NCBI RefSeq assembly: GCF_024296685.1
Contig: NZ_CP100763.1
Span: forward strand, 1,550,001 to 1,614,000
Direction: 5' to 3'
Source: Natrinema marinum
GTDB lineage: Archaea > Halobacteriota > Halobacteria > Halobacteriales > Natrialbaceae
DNA length: 64,000 nt
The position numbers and the translations under genes were made by a program. How positions within the stretch are numbered: position 1 is the stretch's first letter; every line of letters begins with the position of its first letter. Below the pieces are notes generated by a model. That model saw only the letters and a program-made list of their open reading frames with translations, made no database searches and was not told the DNA's origin. Shown here piece after piece: positions 17,529 through 26,245 of the stretch.

Positions 17529-18335
17529 ATGACGAACATCGCGATCACCGGCGCGGCGGGCAACGTCGGCCGCGAGGCCATCGACGCCTTCCCGGACGAC
17601 CACCACGACCTCACGCTCTTCACCCACAGCGAGACCGAGGATCTCGAGTCCGAGCCCCTCGAGATCACCGACGCATCGGCGTTTACCGACGCGCTCGAGG
17701 ACCAGGACGTGCTGATCCACCTCGCGGCCAACGCCTCGCCGCGGGCGTCGTGGGACGAGGTGCGCGGGCCGAACGTCGACGGGCTCTACAACGCCTTCGA
17801 GGCCGCGGCGGAAAACGACGTAGAGCGGGTGGTGTTCGCGAGTTCGAACCACGCGGTCAACATGCGAAACACCGTCTCGCCGATCCGGCCGGAGTCGACG
17901 GTCGGGAGCCCCGAAATCGTCCGACCCGAGGATCCGACGGATCCCGATACCTACTACGGCGTCACGAAGGTCTTCGGCGAGGCGATGGGCTCGTACTACG
18001 CGAAGCGCCACGGGTTCGACGTGGTGAACCTGCGGATCGGGTGGCTGCTCAGCCGCGACGAACTCCGCCGGGAGTGCGACCAGCGCGACGGGGCCGGCGA
18101 GCGCTACGCCCGCGCGATGTGGCTCAGCCCCGACGACTGCCGGCGGCTGCTCGAGGCGGCGGCGACGGCGACGCTCGAGGGCTCGCCGCTGATCGCCCAC
18201 GGCATCTCGGACAACGCCGAACGGTTCCTCTCGCTGGCCGAGACCATGCAGGCGCTCGGCTACCGGCCGCGAGACGACGCCGAGGCCGTGCTGAGCGACG
18301 TGTCGAACGGGCGCGACGGGCTCGAGACGGCGTGA
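17529..18335 (+). CDS. extended SDR, sugar dehydrogenase-like (Azf/uronate dehydrogenase family)
   Basis: 268 aa from the ATG at 17529. The NAD-binding motif is ITGAAGNVGREAI, followed by LIHLAANASPRASWDEV, the catalytic Ser in VVFASSNHAVNMRN and YxxxK in YYGVTKVFGEAMG. The segments SSNHAV, RAMWLSPDDCRRLLEAA and IAHGISDNAERFLSL closely recall Haloferax Azf (NAD-dependent glucose-6-phosphate dehydrogenase of the oxidative pentose phosphate pathway) and uronate dehydrogenases. Which of these reactions it performs cannot be told from the sequence, and a general epimerase-family role remains possible. Confidence 0.75.
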   Translation: MTNIAITGAAGNVGREAIDAFPDDHHDLTLFTHSETEDLESEPLEITDASAFTDALEDQDVLIHLAANASPRASWDEVRGPNVDGLYNAFEAAAENDVERVVFASSNHAVNMRNTVSPIRPESTVGSPEIVRPEDPTDPDTYYGVTKVFGEAMGSYYAKRHGFDVVNLRIGWLLSRDELRRECDQRDGAGERYARAMWLSPDDCRRLLEAAATATLEGSPLIAHGISDNAERFLSLAETMQALGYRPRDDAEAVLSDVSNGRDGLETA

Positions 18336-18432
18336 GTTCCGTGAGTCGGCCATCGAACGCGCGGCTCGTTCGTCCTCGCGAGCGATTCACGGATTCGAAA
18401 GACGGAATAGCGACACGTTCGTAGCGTCGCAC

Positions 18433-18744
18433 ATGTCAGTCAAGGTGTCCGAGTCGACGGGCTACGGGCCGAACACACAGATGTCGCTGTTCGGCTACGT
18501 GATGGCCGCGATCCTCGTCATCATGTTGCTCCCGCTGCTTCCGGTCCTCATCCCCGCGTGGATCCTCTGGAAGGTGTTCGTCTCGGACGAGGACAACGAG
18601 CACAGCTTCGAAAACTGGCGGCGCGAAACCGGCCACACCGGATCGAGTCGGCTCGAGGCCGAGGAGACCGAAGCCGACGAGACCGAACCGGACGACGCCG
18701 AATCCGCCGATGCCGAGACCGACCAGACAGCGGCGGAGTCGTAA
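18433..18744 (+). CDS. small membrane protein (DUF7535-like)
   Basis: 103 aa. A short soluble N-terminus (VSESTGYGPNTQMSLFGYV) is followed by one long or two short hydrophobic helices (residues 19-48, VMAAILVIMLLPLLPVLIP), a short charged stretch and a very acidic, repetitive C-terminal tail (EETEADETEPDDAESADAE). It resembles haloarchaeal proteins labelled DUF7535. Function unknown. It sits about 100 bases after the SDR gene and may share its transcript. Confidence 0.65.
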   Translation: MSVKVSESTGYGPNTQMSLFGYVMAAILVIMLLPLLPVLIPAWILWKVFVSDEDNEHSFENWRRETGHTGSSRLEAEETEADETEPDDAESADAETDQTAAES

Positions 18745-18773
18745 GGGCGTTCGTCCTCTCGTTTCTCGTCTCT

Positions 18774-18790
18774 CTCGAGCGCGCTTTTTT
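18774..18790 (+). terminator. T-run terminator candidate after the small membrane protein
   Basis: A GC stretch (ctcgagcgcgc) followed by six T residues, 30-46 bases past the stop at 18744. Archaeal terminators are often plain T runs. Low-cost annotation by appearance only. Confidence 0.4.
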
Positions 18791-19865
18791 AGTCGTCGGC
18801 GCTGGCCGCCGCGACGAGGTCCGACGGCGGCCCACCGGGAAGTTCGTCGCGGTCGTGCGGTGCCTCGAAGTCCAGATCGGGGCCGCGGGCGACGATCCGG
18901 TGGGGGTTCACGTCGGGGTGAGTCGTGTAGTAGTGCTCCCTGATGTGGTCCATGTTCACGGTCTCGGCGACGCCGGGCGTCTCACGGGTCGCTTCGCTCC
19001 CCGTTCGCTCGTTCGGCGTCTCCTCCCTTCGGTCGGTGACGCCCGTCTGGTACAGATCGCGCAGATACGGCCAGAGGTTGTCGTACTCCCGGATATACTG
19101 GACGTTACACATGAAGTGCGTGTGGTAGACGTTGTCGAAGCGGACGAGCGTCGTGAACATCGCGATGTCGGCCTCGGTCAGGCGGTCGCCCGCGAGGTAG
19201 CGCTGGTCTGCCAGCACCTCGTCCCAGTGGTCCAGCGCCGCGAAGAGGTCGTCGACCGCCTCGTCGTAGGGCCCTTGCTTCGTCGCGAAGCCGGCGCGGT
19301 AGACGCCGTTGTTGATCGGTTCGTAAATCTCGTCGATGATGCGGTCGACGTCGTCTCGATAGCCTTCGGGATACAGATCCACGTCCCGCGTCGCGTACTC
19401 GTCGAACTCGGTGTCGAGCATCCGCATGATCTCTGCGGACTCGTTGTTGACGATGGTGTCCTCCTCTTTGTCCCAGAGGACCGGCACCGTCACGCGGCAG
19501 GTCGCGTCCGGGTCCGCCTTCACGTATAGCTCCCGCAGGTAGTCAGCGCCGTGGACGTGATCGGGCGTACAGCCCGCCTTCTCGGGTGTGAACTGCCAGC
19601 CGTCGTCGCCGCGGTAGGGGTCGACGACCGAGACCGAGATCGCGTCCTCGAGTCCCTTCAGCGCCCGCGTCACGAGCGTTCGGTGGGCCCACGGGCAGGC
19701 GTACGAGACGTAGAGGTGGTACCGGTCGGCTTCGGGCTGAAATCGCGCGTCGGGATCGTCGCGGATCTCGTCCCGGAACGATGTCTCCTGGCGCTCGAAC
19801 GAGCCGTCGTCGGAGGTCGAGTCGTACGCGCCGGTCCGCCACTCGCCGTCGACGAGCATGTTCAT
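18789..19865 (-). CDS. xi-class glutathione S-transferase (glutathionyl-hydroquinone reductase-like)
   Basis: 358 aa. The thioredoxin-like domain has the catalytic Cys57 in YACPWAHRTLV, the cis-Pro region VPVLWDKEEDTIVNNESAEI, and an alpha-helical C-domain with RYLAGDRLTEADIAMF and TLVRFDNVYHTHFMCN. These are the marks of the YqjG/ECM4 xi class, which reduces glutathionyl- or, in haloarchaea probably gamma-glutamylcysteine-linked, hydroquinones. An approximately 25-residue charged segment (RREETPNERTGSEATRETPG) interrupts the helix that normally precedes the conserved HYYTTHPDVNPHRIV. The reductant is inference. Confidence 0.85.
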   Translation of the reverse strand: MNMLVDGEWRTGAYDSTSDDGSFERQETSFRDEIRDDPDARFQPEADRYHLYVSYACPWAHRTLVTRALKGLEDAISVSVVDPYRGDDGWQFTPEKAGCTPDHVHGADYLRELYVKADPDATCRVTVPVLWDKEEDTIVNNESAEIMRMLDTEFDEYATRDVDLYPEGYRDDVDRIIDEIYEPINNGVYRAGFATKQGPYDEAVDDLFAALDHWDEVLADQRYLAGDRLTEADIAMFTTLVRFDNVYHTHFMCNVQYIREYDNLWPYLRDLYQTGVTDRREETPNERTGSEATRETPGVAETVNMDHIREHYYTTHPDVNPHRIVARGPDLDFEAPHDRDELPGGPPSDLVAAASADD

Positions 19866-19960
19866 ACCGCGACGTGAGGGAGCCGCGCATAAATGGTCTC
19901 GCTAACACTCGCGTCACTGGCTCGCGTCGCCGTTACCGGCCGGCCGTGCGACCTTGCGAG

Positions 19961-20953
19961 TCAGCCTGCAATGCTGACGATCCAGTACCCCGCACCGAAC
20001 GCGACGAGAGTGGCACCCTCGAGGCGGGTCAGTCGCCGCCCGGTCGCCAGCACGGCCGTCGCGAACACTGTCAGCACGGCGAGCCACGCCAACGCGAGGA
20101 AGACGCCCGGATCGACCGCCAACGGGCGAACGGCGGCCGCAATCCCCAGCACGCCGAGGACGTTGAAGACGTTCGAACCGACGACGTTACCCGCGGCGAT
20201 ACTCGTATCGCCCCGGCGAGCGGCTACCACCGAGGTCACGAGTTCCGGCAGCGACGTACCGGCCGCGACGACCGTCGCGCCGACGACCCACTCCGAGACG
20301 CCGGCGGCCAGCGCCAGCCCGACCGCCGCGTCGACCAGCAGCCGACCGCCGACGATCACCAGCGCGAGGCCACCGACGACGCGGCCGACCTCGAGACCGA
20401 ACCGCACCGAGACCTCACCGCTTGCCACCTCTGCGGTCGACGCGCCGTCGGCGGACTCGTGTGACGCAGCTTCCCTGCCATCCGTGGCGTTGCTGTCACC
20501 AACGTTCCGAACCGCGACGACGAGCGCCCCGAGGTACGCGCCCAGTAATAGCAGGAGGACCGCACCCTCGAGGCGCGAGACGACGGCGGTCGCGAGGACG
20601 GCGGCCGCAACGACCGTCGACGCGGCCATCGCGAGGACGTCCCGACGAAGCAACTGCTCGGCGACGCGAAACGGCGCGATGACGGCGACGAGTCCGAGTA
20701 TCACCCCGAGATTGAACACGTTCGAACCGACGACGTTGCCGACCGCGACGCCGCCGCGGCCCTCGAGCGCGGCTCCGGTCGAGACGACGATCTCCGGCGC
20801 GGAGGTCCCGAACGCGACCACCGTGAGGCCGACGACGAGGGCGGAGACGCCGGCCGCGCTCGCGAGCCTCGCGGCACCGGTCACGAGCAGCCGCGCGCCG
20901 AGCCACAGGGCGAGCACACCGACGACGAGCGACGCCGCGTCTCCGAGCATCAT
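19961..20953 (-). CDS. sodium/calcium exchanger family membrane protein (CaCA)
   Basis: 330 aa from the ATG at 20953. Two inverted alpha-repeats are visible: VVAFGTSAPEIVVS with VGNVVGSNVFNLGV, and VVAAGTSLPELVTSV with AGNVVGSNVFNVLGV. These Glu/Asn/Ser residues bind Na+ and Ca2+ in CaCA exchangers. About ten hydrophobic helices are split by a hydrophilic loop (residues about 145-175, rich in Asp/Glu/Ser). It is likely to export Ca2+ in exchange for Na+ or H+. It is divergent from the methyltransferase gene. Confidence 0.88.
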   Translation of the reverse strand: MMLGDAASLVVGVLALWLGARLLVTGAARLASAAGVSALVVGLTVVAFGTSAPEIVVSTGAALEGRGGVAVGNVVGSNVFNLGVILGLVAVIAPFRVAEQLLRRDVLAMAASTVVAAAVLATAVVSRLEGAVLLLLLGAYLGALVVAVRNVGDSNATDGREAASHESADGASTAEVASGEVSVRFGLEVGRVVGGLALVIVGGRLLVDAAVGLALAAGVSEWVVGATVVAAGTSLPELVTSVVAARRGDTSIAAGNVVGSNVFNVLGVLGIAAAVRPLAVDPGVFLALAWLAVLTVFATAVLATGRRLTRLEGATLVAFGAGYWIVSIAG

Positions 20954-21023
20954 CGACAGCAGTCGTTTTCTGCGGAAGCGGAAAAACGCCGGGGACCCGA
21001 CTCGGCCGGCCGGAGCCACAAGC

Positions 21024-21030
21024 GTTTAAG
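21024..21030 (+). promoter_or_regulatory. TATA-like box of the methyltransferase gene
   Basis: gtttaag centred 28 bp before the ATG at 21055, consistent with leaderless transcription. Confidence 0.45.
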
Positions 21031-21054
21031 CGGTCCCGGTGAGCACTCGAGGCA

Positions 21055-22134
21055 ATGGCAGACGACGGGGACCGGCATCGACAGAGCCGGCTGTTCACGG
21101 ACGACGACGGCGGGTTCGACGCCGATCGCGCACGCGAGGAATCGTTACCCGTCGAGGACGGCGAGGTGATCGACACCGACGAACTGGCCGATCACCAGCG
21201 CTACGTCGAGGGGCGGGGGATCTACGACGAGCGCAACCGGGTAAACGACCTCACCGGCAAGGAGTGGAAGTACGCCACGAAGTCGGTGATCGCCGAGGGC
21301 TACCCCACGGACGTGCAACACGACCTGCGAAGCGAACACGGCGGTCAGAAGCCCCCGCGGCTCTGTGCCGAGTTGATCGGCCGGTTCAGCAAGGCCGGCG
21401 ACACCGTCCTCGACCCTTTCGCCGGCGTCGGCGGCACCTTACTGGGGGCGAGCTTCTGCGAACACGAGGGGACGGGCCGCCGCGAGGCCATCGGCTTCGA
21501 GCGCACCCGACGGTGGATCGATATCTACCACACCGTCCTCGAGCGGGAAAACGAGGAGCGCCGCGCCCGCGGCGAACAGCCGCTGGCCGAACAGGACGTG
21601 CGCCACGGCGACTGCGCCGAGTTGATCGACGAGGTACCCGACGACTCGGTCGACCTCCTGCTGACCGACGTGCCCTACTGGCACATGGACGAACTCGAGC
21701 AGACACGCAACGAGCGCCGCACGCGCGAGAGCAAACTGGGATCGTTCGACGACCCGGACGGCGACGACGCGGACGAGGACGGCGCCTCCGATGCGGACCC
21801 GTCCACCGCCGACAGCGAGTGGGAGACGAAAGCCGACTGGCTCGAGGACATGGCCGCGAAGTTCGATCGGTTCACCGACGCGGTCGCGCCCGACGGCCAC
21901 CTCGTCGTCTTCATCGGCGACATGTACCGCGAGCAGTCCTACGAGTTCCTCTCGGCGGACCTCGCGCGCGCCATCGAGGAGACCGCGCCCGTGACGCTCG
22001 CCGCTACTCTGATCTGGTACGATCCGTCGAAGGACCTCCACGTCTACGGCTACCCGTTCTCGTTCGTCCCCTCGATGGTCCACCAGAACGTCCTCGTCTT
22101 CCGCCTCGAGTCGGGCGACGAGGGCGACTCGTGA
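21055..22134 (+). CDS. orphan N4/N6-type DNA methyltransferase
   Basis: 359 aa. SAM-binding motif I is TVLDPFAGVGGTLLGA (about residues 121-136). The catalytic motif IV is LLTDVPYWHMD, a DPPY/W variant reading DVPYW, and motifs run in the I-then-IV order. Upstream, KEWKYATKSVIAEG and KPPRLCAELIGRFS form a conserved N-terminal region. An acidic insert of about 35 residues lies after motif IV. No restriction endonuclease is adjacent, so it is an orphan enzyme. Nearly all haloarchaea carry a conserved orphan methyltransferase modifying CTAG (Zim in Haloferax); this gene is a candidate for it, unproven. RNA methylation is a less likely alternative. Confidence 0.75.
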   Translation: MADDGDRHRQSRLFTDDDGGFDADRAREESLPVEDGEVIDTDELADHQRYVEGRGIYDERNRVNDLTGKEWKYATKSVIAEGYPTDVQHDLRSEHGGQKPPRLCAELIGRFSKAGDTVLDPFAGVGGTLLGASFCEHEGTGRREAIGFERTRRWIDIYHTVLERENEERRARGEQPLAEQDVRHGDCAELIDEVPDDSVDLLLTDVPYWHMDELEQTRNERRTRESKLGSFDDPDGDDADEDGASDADPSTADSEWETKADWLEDMAAKFDRFTDAVAPDGHLVVFIGDMYREQSYEFLSADLARAIEETAPVTLAATLIWYDPSKDLHVYGYPFSFVPSMVHQNVLVFRLESGDEGDS

Positions 22135-22272
22135 CGGCGTCGGACTTCCGTCGGCCGACCGTCTGACGCGGTTTTATTGGGGTCCAGCGAGACGAAACGA
22201 ACAGGCGCGCCGACGGCTTCCCCACCCCTCCCCATCCGTCCGCGCGCCTGCTCCCGTTCCTCTCCTTTCGAA

Positions 22273-22935
22273 TCAGGCGCTCGCTGGCAGCAGCGCCGAC
22301 CGAACCGCGTCCGCACGATCGGTCTCAGTGATGACCGCGACCTCGTCGCCGACCGCGAGTTCCGTCCCCGGCAGCGGGATCGTCAGCGGCTCGCGGGCGC
22401 GACCGTGGGCGTAGATCCGCGCGGACTCGGGCAACTCGAGTTCGCTCATCCGCTTGCCGACCGCGGGCGAGCCGTCCGTGATCTCGAGGACGGTCAGTTG
22501 GAGGTTCGCCGCGAGGTCGGTGACGACGTTGAAGTCGCCGCCGAGCAGCGCCGTCTTCGCGCCCGCGGCGCCGAGGCGTTCGGGGTAGACGATCTCGTCG
22601 ACCTCCGCGGCGTACTTCTCGTAGATGTCCTCGCGGTAGTCCTCGTCGATCCGCAGCACGGTCCGACAGCCGTGGTGGGTGCCGACCATGCAGGCCGCGA
22701 AGTTGACGTTGAGATCGGGTGTGAACGCGCCGATCGCGTCTGCAGCTTCGATCTCAGCTTCGACGAGAACCTCCTCGTCCGCGCCGTCGCCCCGTACTGT
22801 CTCGAAACCGTCGTCGGTCGCGCGCTCGATCCGATCGATATCGTCGTCGACGATGACGACCTCGTGACCCTCCTCGGCGAGGATCGTCGCTGTCCGCGAG
22901 CCGACGCGGCCATATCCCACGATAACAAACATCAT
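22273..22935 (-). CDS. TrkA-type potassium channel/transporter regulatory protein (RCK)
   Basis: 220 aa. The N-terminal RCK Rossmann fold is FVIVGYGRVGSRTATILAE with the acidic nucleotide-binding VDDDIDRIE, then GDGADEEVLVEAEIEAAD. A C-terminal TrkA-C domain (about residues 137-215) ends LAVGDEVAVITETD. The protein binds NAD(H)/ATP and gates a K+ uptake system, a key need for salt-in cells. No TrkH/KtrB membrane subunit is next to it. Two adjacent ATGs (22935, 22932) are both usable. Confidence 0.87.
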   Translation of the reverse strand: MMFVIVGYGRVGSRTATILAEEGHEVVIVDDDIDRIERATDDGFETVRGDGADEEVLVEAEIEAADAIGAFTPDLNVNFAACMVGTHHGCRTVLRIDEDYREDIYEKYAAEVDEIVYPERLGAAGAKTALLGGDFNVVTDLAANLQLTVLEITDGSPAVGKRMSELELPESARIYAHGRAREPLTIPLPGTELAVGDEVAVITETDRADAVRSALLPASA

Positions 22936-23038
22936 GATACATCGATACGCGCTCGGGAGTCAAATACGTTGGTCCGTGCGGGGATCGGCGGCCCCTCGAG
23001 ACGCGCCGCGAACTCGCGAATAGGAGAGCGACCGAACG

Positions 23039-23048
23039 TATTTTATTC
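23039..23048 (+). promoter_or_regulatory. TATA-like box ahead of the permease leader
   Basis: tattttattc lies about 26 bp before an ATG at 23069 that opens an 11-codon frame. A second TATA-like tttaac (23100-23105) lies nearer the permease start at 23137. Confidence 0.4.
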
Positions 23049-23068
23049 CGCACATATTTGTGAACGGT

Positions 23069-23104
23069 ATGGCGCTCACCGTCGATGCGGACAAGAATCT
23101 TTAA
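23069..23104 (+). CDS. 11-codon leader ORF upstream of the purine permease
   Basis: ATG at 23069 encodes MALTVDADKNL and then TAA (23102-23104), 32 bases before the permease ATG. A TATA-like box at the right distance would make it leaderless. It could be a translated leader peptide, or chance. Low confidence as a real product. Confidence 0.25.
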   Translation: MALTVDADKNL

Positions 23105-23136
23105 CTAACCTGTCTTGCTACGCTCGAGCATCCGAT

Positions 23137-24600
23137 ATGGGGGCCATCGACCAACTCGCGGCGTACTTCGAATTTGACGAACACGAGACAGATTTCACGA
23201 CCGAACTGATCGCGGGGATCACGACGTTTCTGGCGATGTCGTACATCATCGTCGTCAACCCGACGGTGCTGTTGCCGGCGATCATGGGGTTCAACTCCGA
23301 AGGCGGACTCAATCAGCAGACGACCATTGACGGGAGCACCTACAGTTCGACGGAGGTGTTTCAGATGCTCGCGATCGCGACGATCATCGCGTCGGTCGTC
23401 GCGGTCCTCGTCATGGCGCTGTACGCCAAGCGGCCGTTCGGGCTCGCACCTGGCATGGGGCTGAACGCCTTCTTTACGTTCACCGTCGTGATCGGAATGG
23501 GGATTCCCTGGCAGACGGCCCTCGCGGCGGTCTTCGTCGAGGGAATCATCTTCATCGCCATCACGGCCGTCGGGGCTCGAGAGTACGTCATCAACCTCTT
23601 CCCCGAACCCGTGAAGTACTCCGTCGGCGCGGGTATCGGCGTCTTCCTCCTCTTCATCGGTCTCCAGGAGATGCAGGTCGTCGCGGCCGACTCCGCGACG
23701 CTGGTCACGCTCGGGGACATCGCACAGAACCCCGCTGCGATCCTCGGCCTCGCCGGGCTCTTCCTGACGTTCGTCCTCTGGGCGCGCGGGATGAAAGGCG
23801 CGATCATCGTCGGCATTCTCGGCACGGCCGCCGCCGGCTGGGCGCTCCTGCTCGCGGGCGTCTCGACGGCGTCGGCGATCGCGCCTGAAACGCTGCTCGA
23901 TAGCCAGACCGGCGAGCTCACCTTCGAGGCGGTGACCTCGCCCCACTACGACATCACGCCGCTGGTCGGCGCGTTCGTCGAGGGACTACGCGACGTCGAT
24001 CCGCTCACGTTTGCGCTCGTCGTGTTCACGTTCTTCTTCGTCGACTTCTTCGACACCGCCGGGACGCTCATCGGCGTCTCGCAGTTCGGCGGCTTCCTCG
24101 ACGAAGACGGCGAGTTGCCCGAGATGGACAAGCCGCTGATGGCCGACGCCGTCGGGACCACCGTCGGCGCGATGGTCGGCACCTCGACGGTGACGACCTA
24201 CATCGAGTCCTCGACCGGCGTCGAGGAGGGCGGTCGGACCGGCTTCACCGCGCTCGTGGTCGCGGTCCTGTTCGCGCTGTCGCTGGTCGCGGTACCGGTC
24301 GTCGCCGCTATCCCCGCCTACGCCTCGTTCATCGCGCTCGTCGCGGTCGGCGTCATCATGCTCCAGGGCGTCCTCGATGTCGACTGGGAGGATCCGGCGT
24401 GGTCGGTCTCCGCCGGATTGACCATCACAATCATGCCGCTGACCTACTCCATCGCCAACGGGCTCGCAGCGGGGATCATCGCCTACCCGCTCGTCAAGAC
24501 CGCGATCGGCGAACACGACGACGTCCGCCTCGGCCAGTGGGCAATCGCCGTCGCCCTCGTCGGCTACTTCTACGTCTACACGAGCGGCATGCTCGGCTGA
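23137..24600 (+). CDS. NCS2-family purine permease (AzgA/PbuG type)
   Basis: 487 aa from the ATG at 23137. About 12-14 transmembrane segments. Signature stretches are TELIAGITTFLAMSYIIVVN near the N-terminus, LAPGMGLNAFFTFTVVIGMG, and the substrate-site region FFFVDFFDTAGTLIGVSQFG followed by GTSTVTTYIESSTGVEEGGR. These are the hallmarks of the AzgA/PbuG branch, which transports hypoxanthine, guanine and adenine by proton symport. The frame is open far upstream, but MGAIDQLAAYFEFDEHETDF is the conserved family start. Confidence 0.88.
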   Translation: MGAIDQLAAYFEFDEHETDFTTELIAGITTFLAMSYIIVVNPTVLLPAIMGFNSEGGLNQQTTIDGSTYSSTEVFQMLAIATIIASVVAVLVMALYAKRPFGLAPGMGLNAFFTFTVVIGMGIPWQTALAAVFVEGIIFIAITAVGAREYVINLFPEPVKYSVGAGIGVFLLFIGLQEMQVVAADSATLVTLGDIAQNPAAILGLAGLFLTFVLWARGMKGAIIVGILGTAAAGWALLLAGVSTASAIAPETLLDSQTGELTFEAVTSPHYDITPLVGAFVEGLRDVDPLTFALVVFTFFFVDFFDTAGTLIGVSQFGGFLDEDGELPEMDKPLMADAVGTTVGAMVGTSTVTTYIESSTGVEEGGRTGFTALVVAVLFALSLVAVPVVAAIPAYASFIALVAVGVIMLQGVLDVDWEDPAWSVSAGLTITIMPLTYSIANGLAAGIIAYPLVKTAIGEHDDVRLGQWAIAVALVGYFYVYTSGMLG

Positions 24601-24670
24601 GCCGCGGGAACCTACTCGAACCGCCGCAACCCGTGCGTTCTTACGCCTCGAGACCCCTACATCCGTCACC

Positions 24671-24928
24671 ATGGCAGAGATCACGATGTACGAGCTCCCC
24701 GGCTGCCCGTACTGCGCGAAGGTCCGCTCGAAGCTCGACGAACTCGAGCTCGACTACGACACCATCGAGGTTCCCCGGTCCCACGATGACCGGACCGAAG
24801 TCGAGAAGGTCAGCGGCCAGACCGGCGTCCCGGTCATCGTCGACGAGGCAAACGGCGTCGACGGAATGAGCGAGAGCGACGACATCGTCGCCTACCTCGA
24901 GAAGACCTACGGCGACGGCGCGGCGTAA
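24671..24928 (+). CDS. glutaredoxin-like protein
   Basis: 85 aa thioredoxin-fold protein with the dithiol active site CPYC (residues 12-15, ELPGCPYCAKVR), cis-Pro GVPVIVDE and the C-terminal SDDIVAYLEKTYGD helix. It reduces disulfides with a low-molecular-weight thiol; haloarchaea use gamma-glutamylcysteine rather than glutathione. The acidic helix after the active site is typical of halophile members. It stands alone, 70 bases after the permease. Confidence 0.85.
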   Translation: MAEITMYELPGCPYCAKVRSKLDELELDYDTIEVPRSHDDRTEVEKVSGQTGVPVIVDEANGVDGMSESDDIVAYLEKTYGDGAA

Positions 24929-25117
24929 CGTCGCCCTCGGCGGTCGGTGACGCCCGTAAACCGATCCACGACGGAGCCGGCGGACGAACGGAATCGGCGC
25001 GACGAGCGAGCATCTCGAGCGGTAGTGTGACGAACGACCGCCTCGAGCAGCGTTTACTGACGTACTGACTGGTGGGGAAGTGCGTATCGACCGCCGTTCA
25101 GGAGATAGACGAGTGTC

Positions 25118-26083
25118 TCAGGCCGCTTCTTCGCGCTCGGAGCGCTCGCGGATCACGTCTCTGAGTTCGTCGGCGTTGCGAAGTTCCGCGAGTTCGTCGC
25201 GTTCGACCAGCGCCGTGCCGTCGACGGACTCCTGTTTCGCCCGGTCGACGACGTAGACCGACCGCGTCCGGGTGACGTGGCCGATCGAACTCATGATCCG
25301 GGCGCGCTTTTCGGCCGCCTTGGTGAACTTCGAGTGGCCGGTGAGGACGATGTCGCTGTCGTCTTCGTCCTCGCTGACCGCCGTAAACGGCGAGCGGACC
25401 GTCGGATGGACCTGATAGCCGGCCCGCGTGAGGACCGCGACCACCTGCTCGTCGTCCGGATCCGCTTCTGGATCGTCCGGTGTCGCGTCGCTCTCGTGGA
25501 CCTCGTCGGCTCCCTCGAGCACGTCGACCGGGCTCGTGAGGGGGGCCTCGAACAGGTCCTCTAAGGCCATCGCGACCTCGACGGAGGCGTTCATCCCGTC
25601 TTCGTACTTCGAGACGGTCCGCCGGGAGACGCCGAGTTCGCTCGCCAGTTGGCCCAGGCTCCAGTCGCGGTCCTGGCGCTCGTCGGCCAGCAGGTCGCCG
25701 TCGATATTGACGTAGAGGCCGCCGGGGGCGGCGTAGATCAACGGCGGCACGTCCTCAATGAACAGGTTGTACGCCGTGTCGGGACTGAAGACGGGGACGC
25801 CGTGGCGGAAGTAGACGACGTCGGGCTTGAGGTCCTCGTCGCGGCTGCGCAGACCGATGACGAGCGGCGTCGCCTGGAGGTAGGTCCCCAGGCGGCGCAT
25901 CTCGTGGCCGGTCGCCTCGTTGAACGCGTCGATGTTCGCGAGGATCTTGACGAGGATCAGGTCGTCGCCGCGTCGTGCAGCGATGTCGAAGCTCTTCGGC
26001 CGGATCGCACACCGGTCGCTGACCACGAATCCCGCGTCCTCTAACATCGCGGTTACGTTGCCGACCAGTGCGGAGCGGGACAT
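25118..26083 (-). CDS. COG1395 archaeal HTH transcriptional regulator
   Basis: 321 aa from the ATG at 26083 ([20 protein letters not shown]). The N-terminal half (residues 1-110) resembles a restriction-nuclease-like fold ([20 protein letters not shown]). An XRE-type helix-turn-helix follows at about 140-185 ([20 protein letters not shown]), then a C-terminal sensor-like domain. This architecture matches the archaeal putative HTH regulator family COG1395. The regulated genes are unknown. A TATA-like box at 26106-26114 lies about 27 bp upstream of the start, and the gene is divergent from tiaS. Confidence 0.85.
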   Translation of the reverse strand: MSRSALVGNVTAMLEDAGFVVSDRCAIRPKSFDIAARRGDDLILVKILANIDAFNEATGHEMRRLGTYLQATPLVIGLRSRDEDLKPDVVYFRHGVPVFSPDTAYNLFIEDVPPLIYAAPGGLYVNIDGDLLADERQDRDWSLGQLASELGVSRRTVSKYEDGMNASVEVAMALEDLFEAPLTSPVDVLEGADEVHESDATPDDPEADPDDEQVVAVLTRAGYQVHPTVRSPFTAVSEDEDDSDIVLTGHSKFTKAAEKRARIMSSIGHVTRTRSVYVVDRAKQESVDGTALVERDELAELRNADELRDVIRERSEREEAA

Positions 26084-26105
26084 ACGGGGACGTAAGCGAT
26101 TCCTC

Positions 26106-26114
26106 CTATAAGAC
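26106..26114 (-). promoter_or_regulatory. TATA-like box of the COG1395 regulator
   Basis: tcttatagg on the minus strand, about 27 bp upstream of the ATG at 26083; spacing suggests a leaderless transcript. Confidence 0.5.
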
Positions 26115-26245
26115 GTTTTCCCCGATCTGTCCGTCTGCCGTGTCGCGATTCGAGGCCGTACCGGGAGAATACTTTTATAGATGGTTTCACCGACCGCGGG
26201 ACCGATCCCGAAAGGGGTTACCCGACCGGCCGACAAACACCGCCG

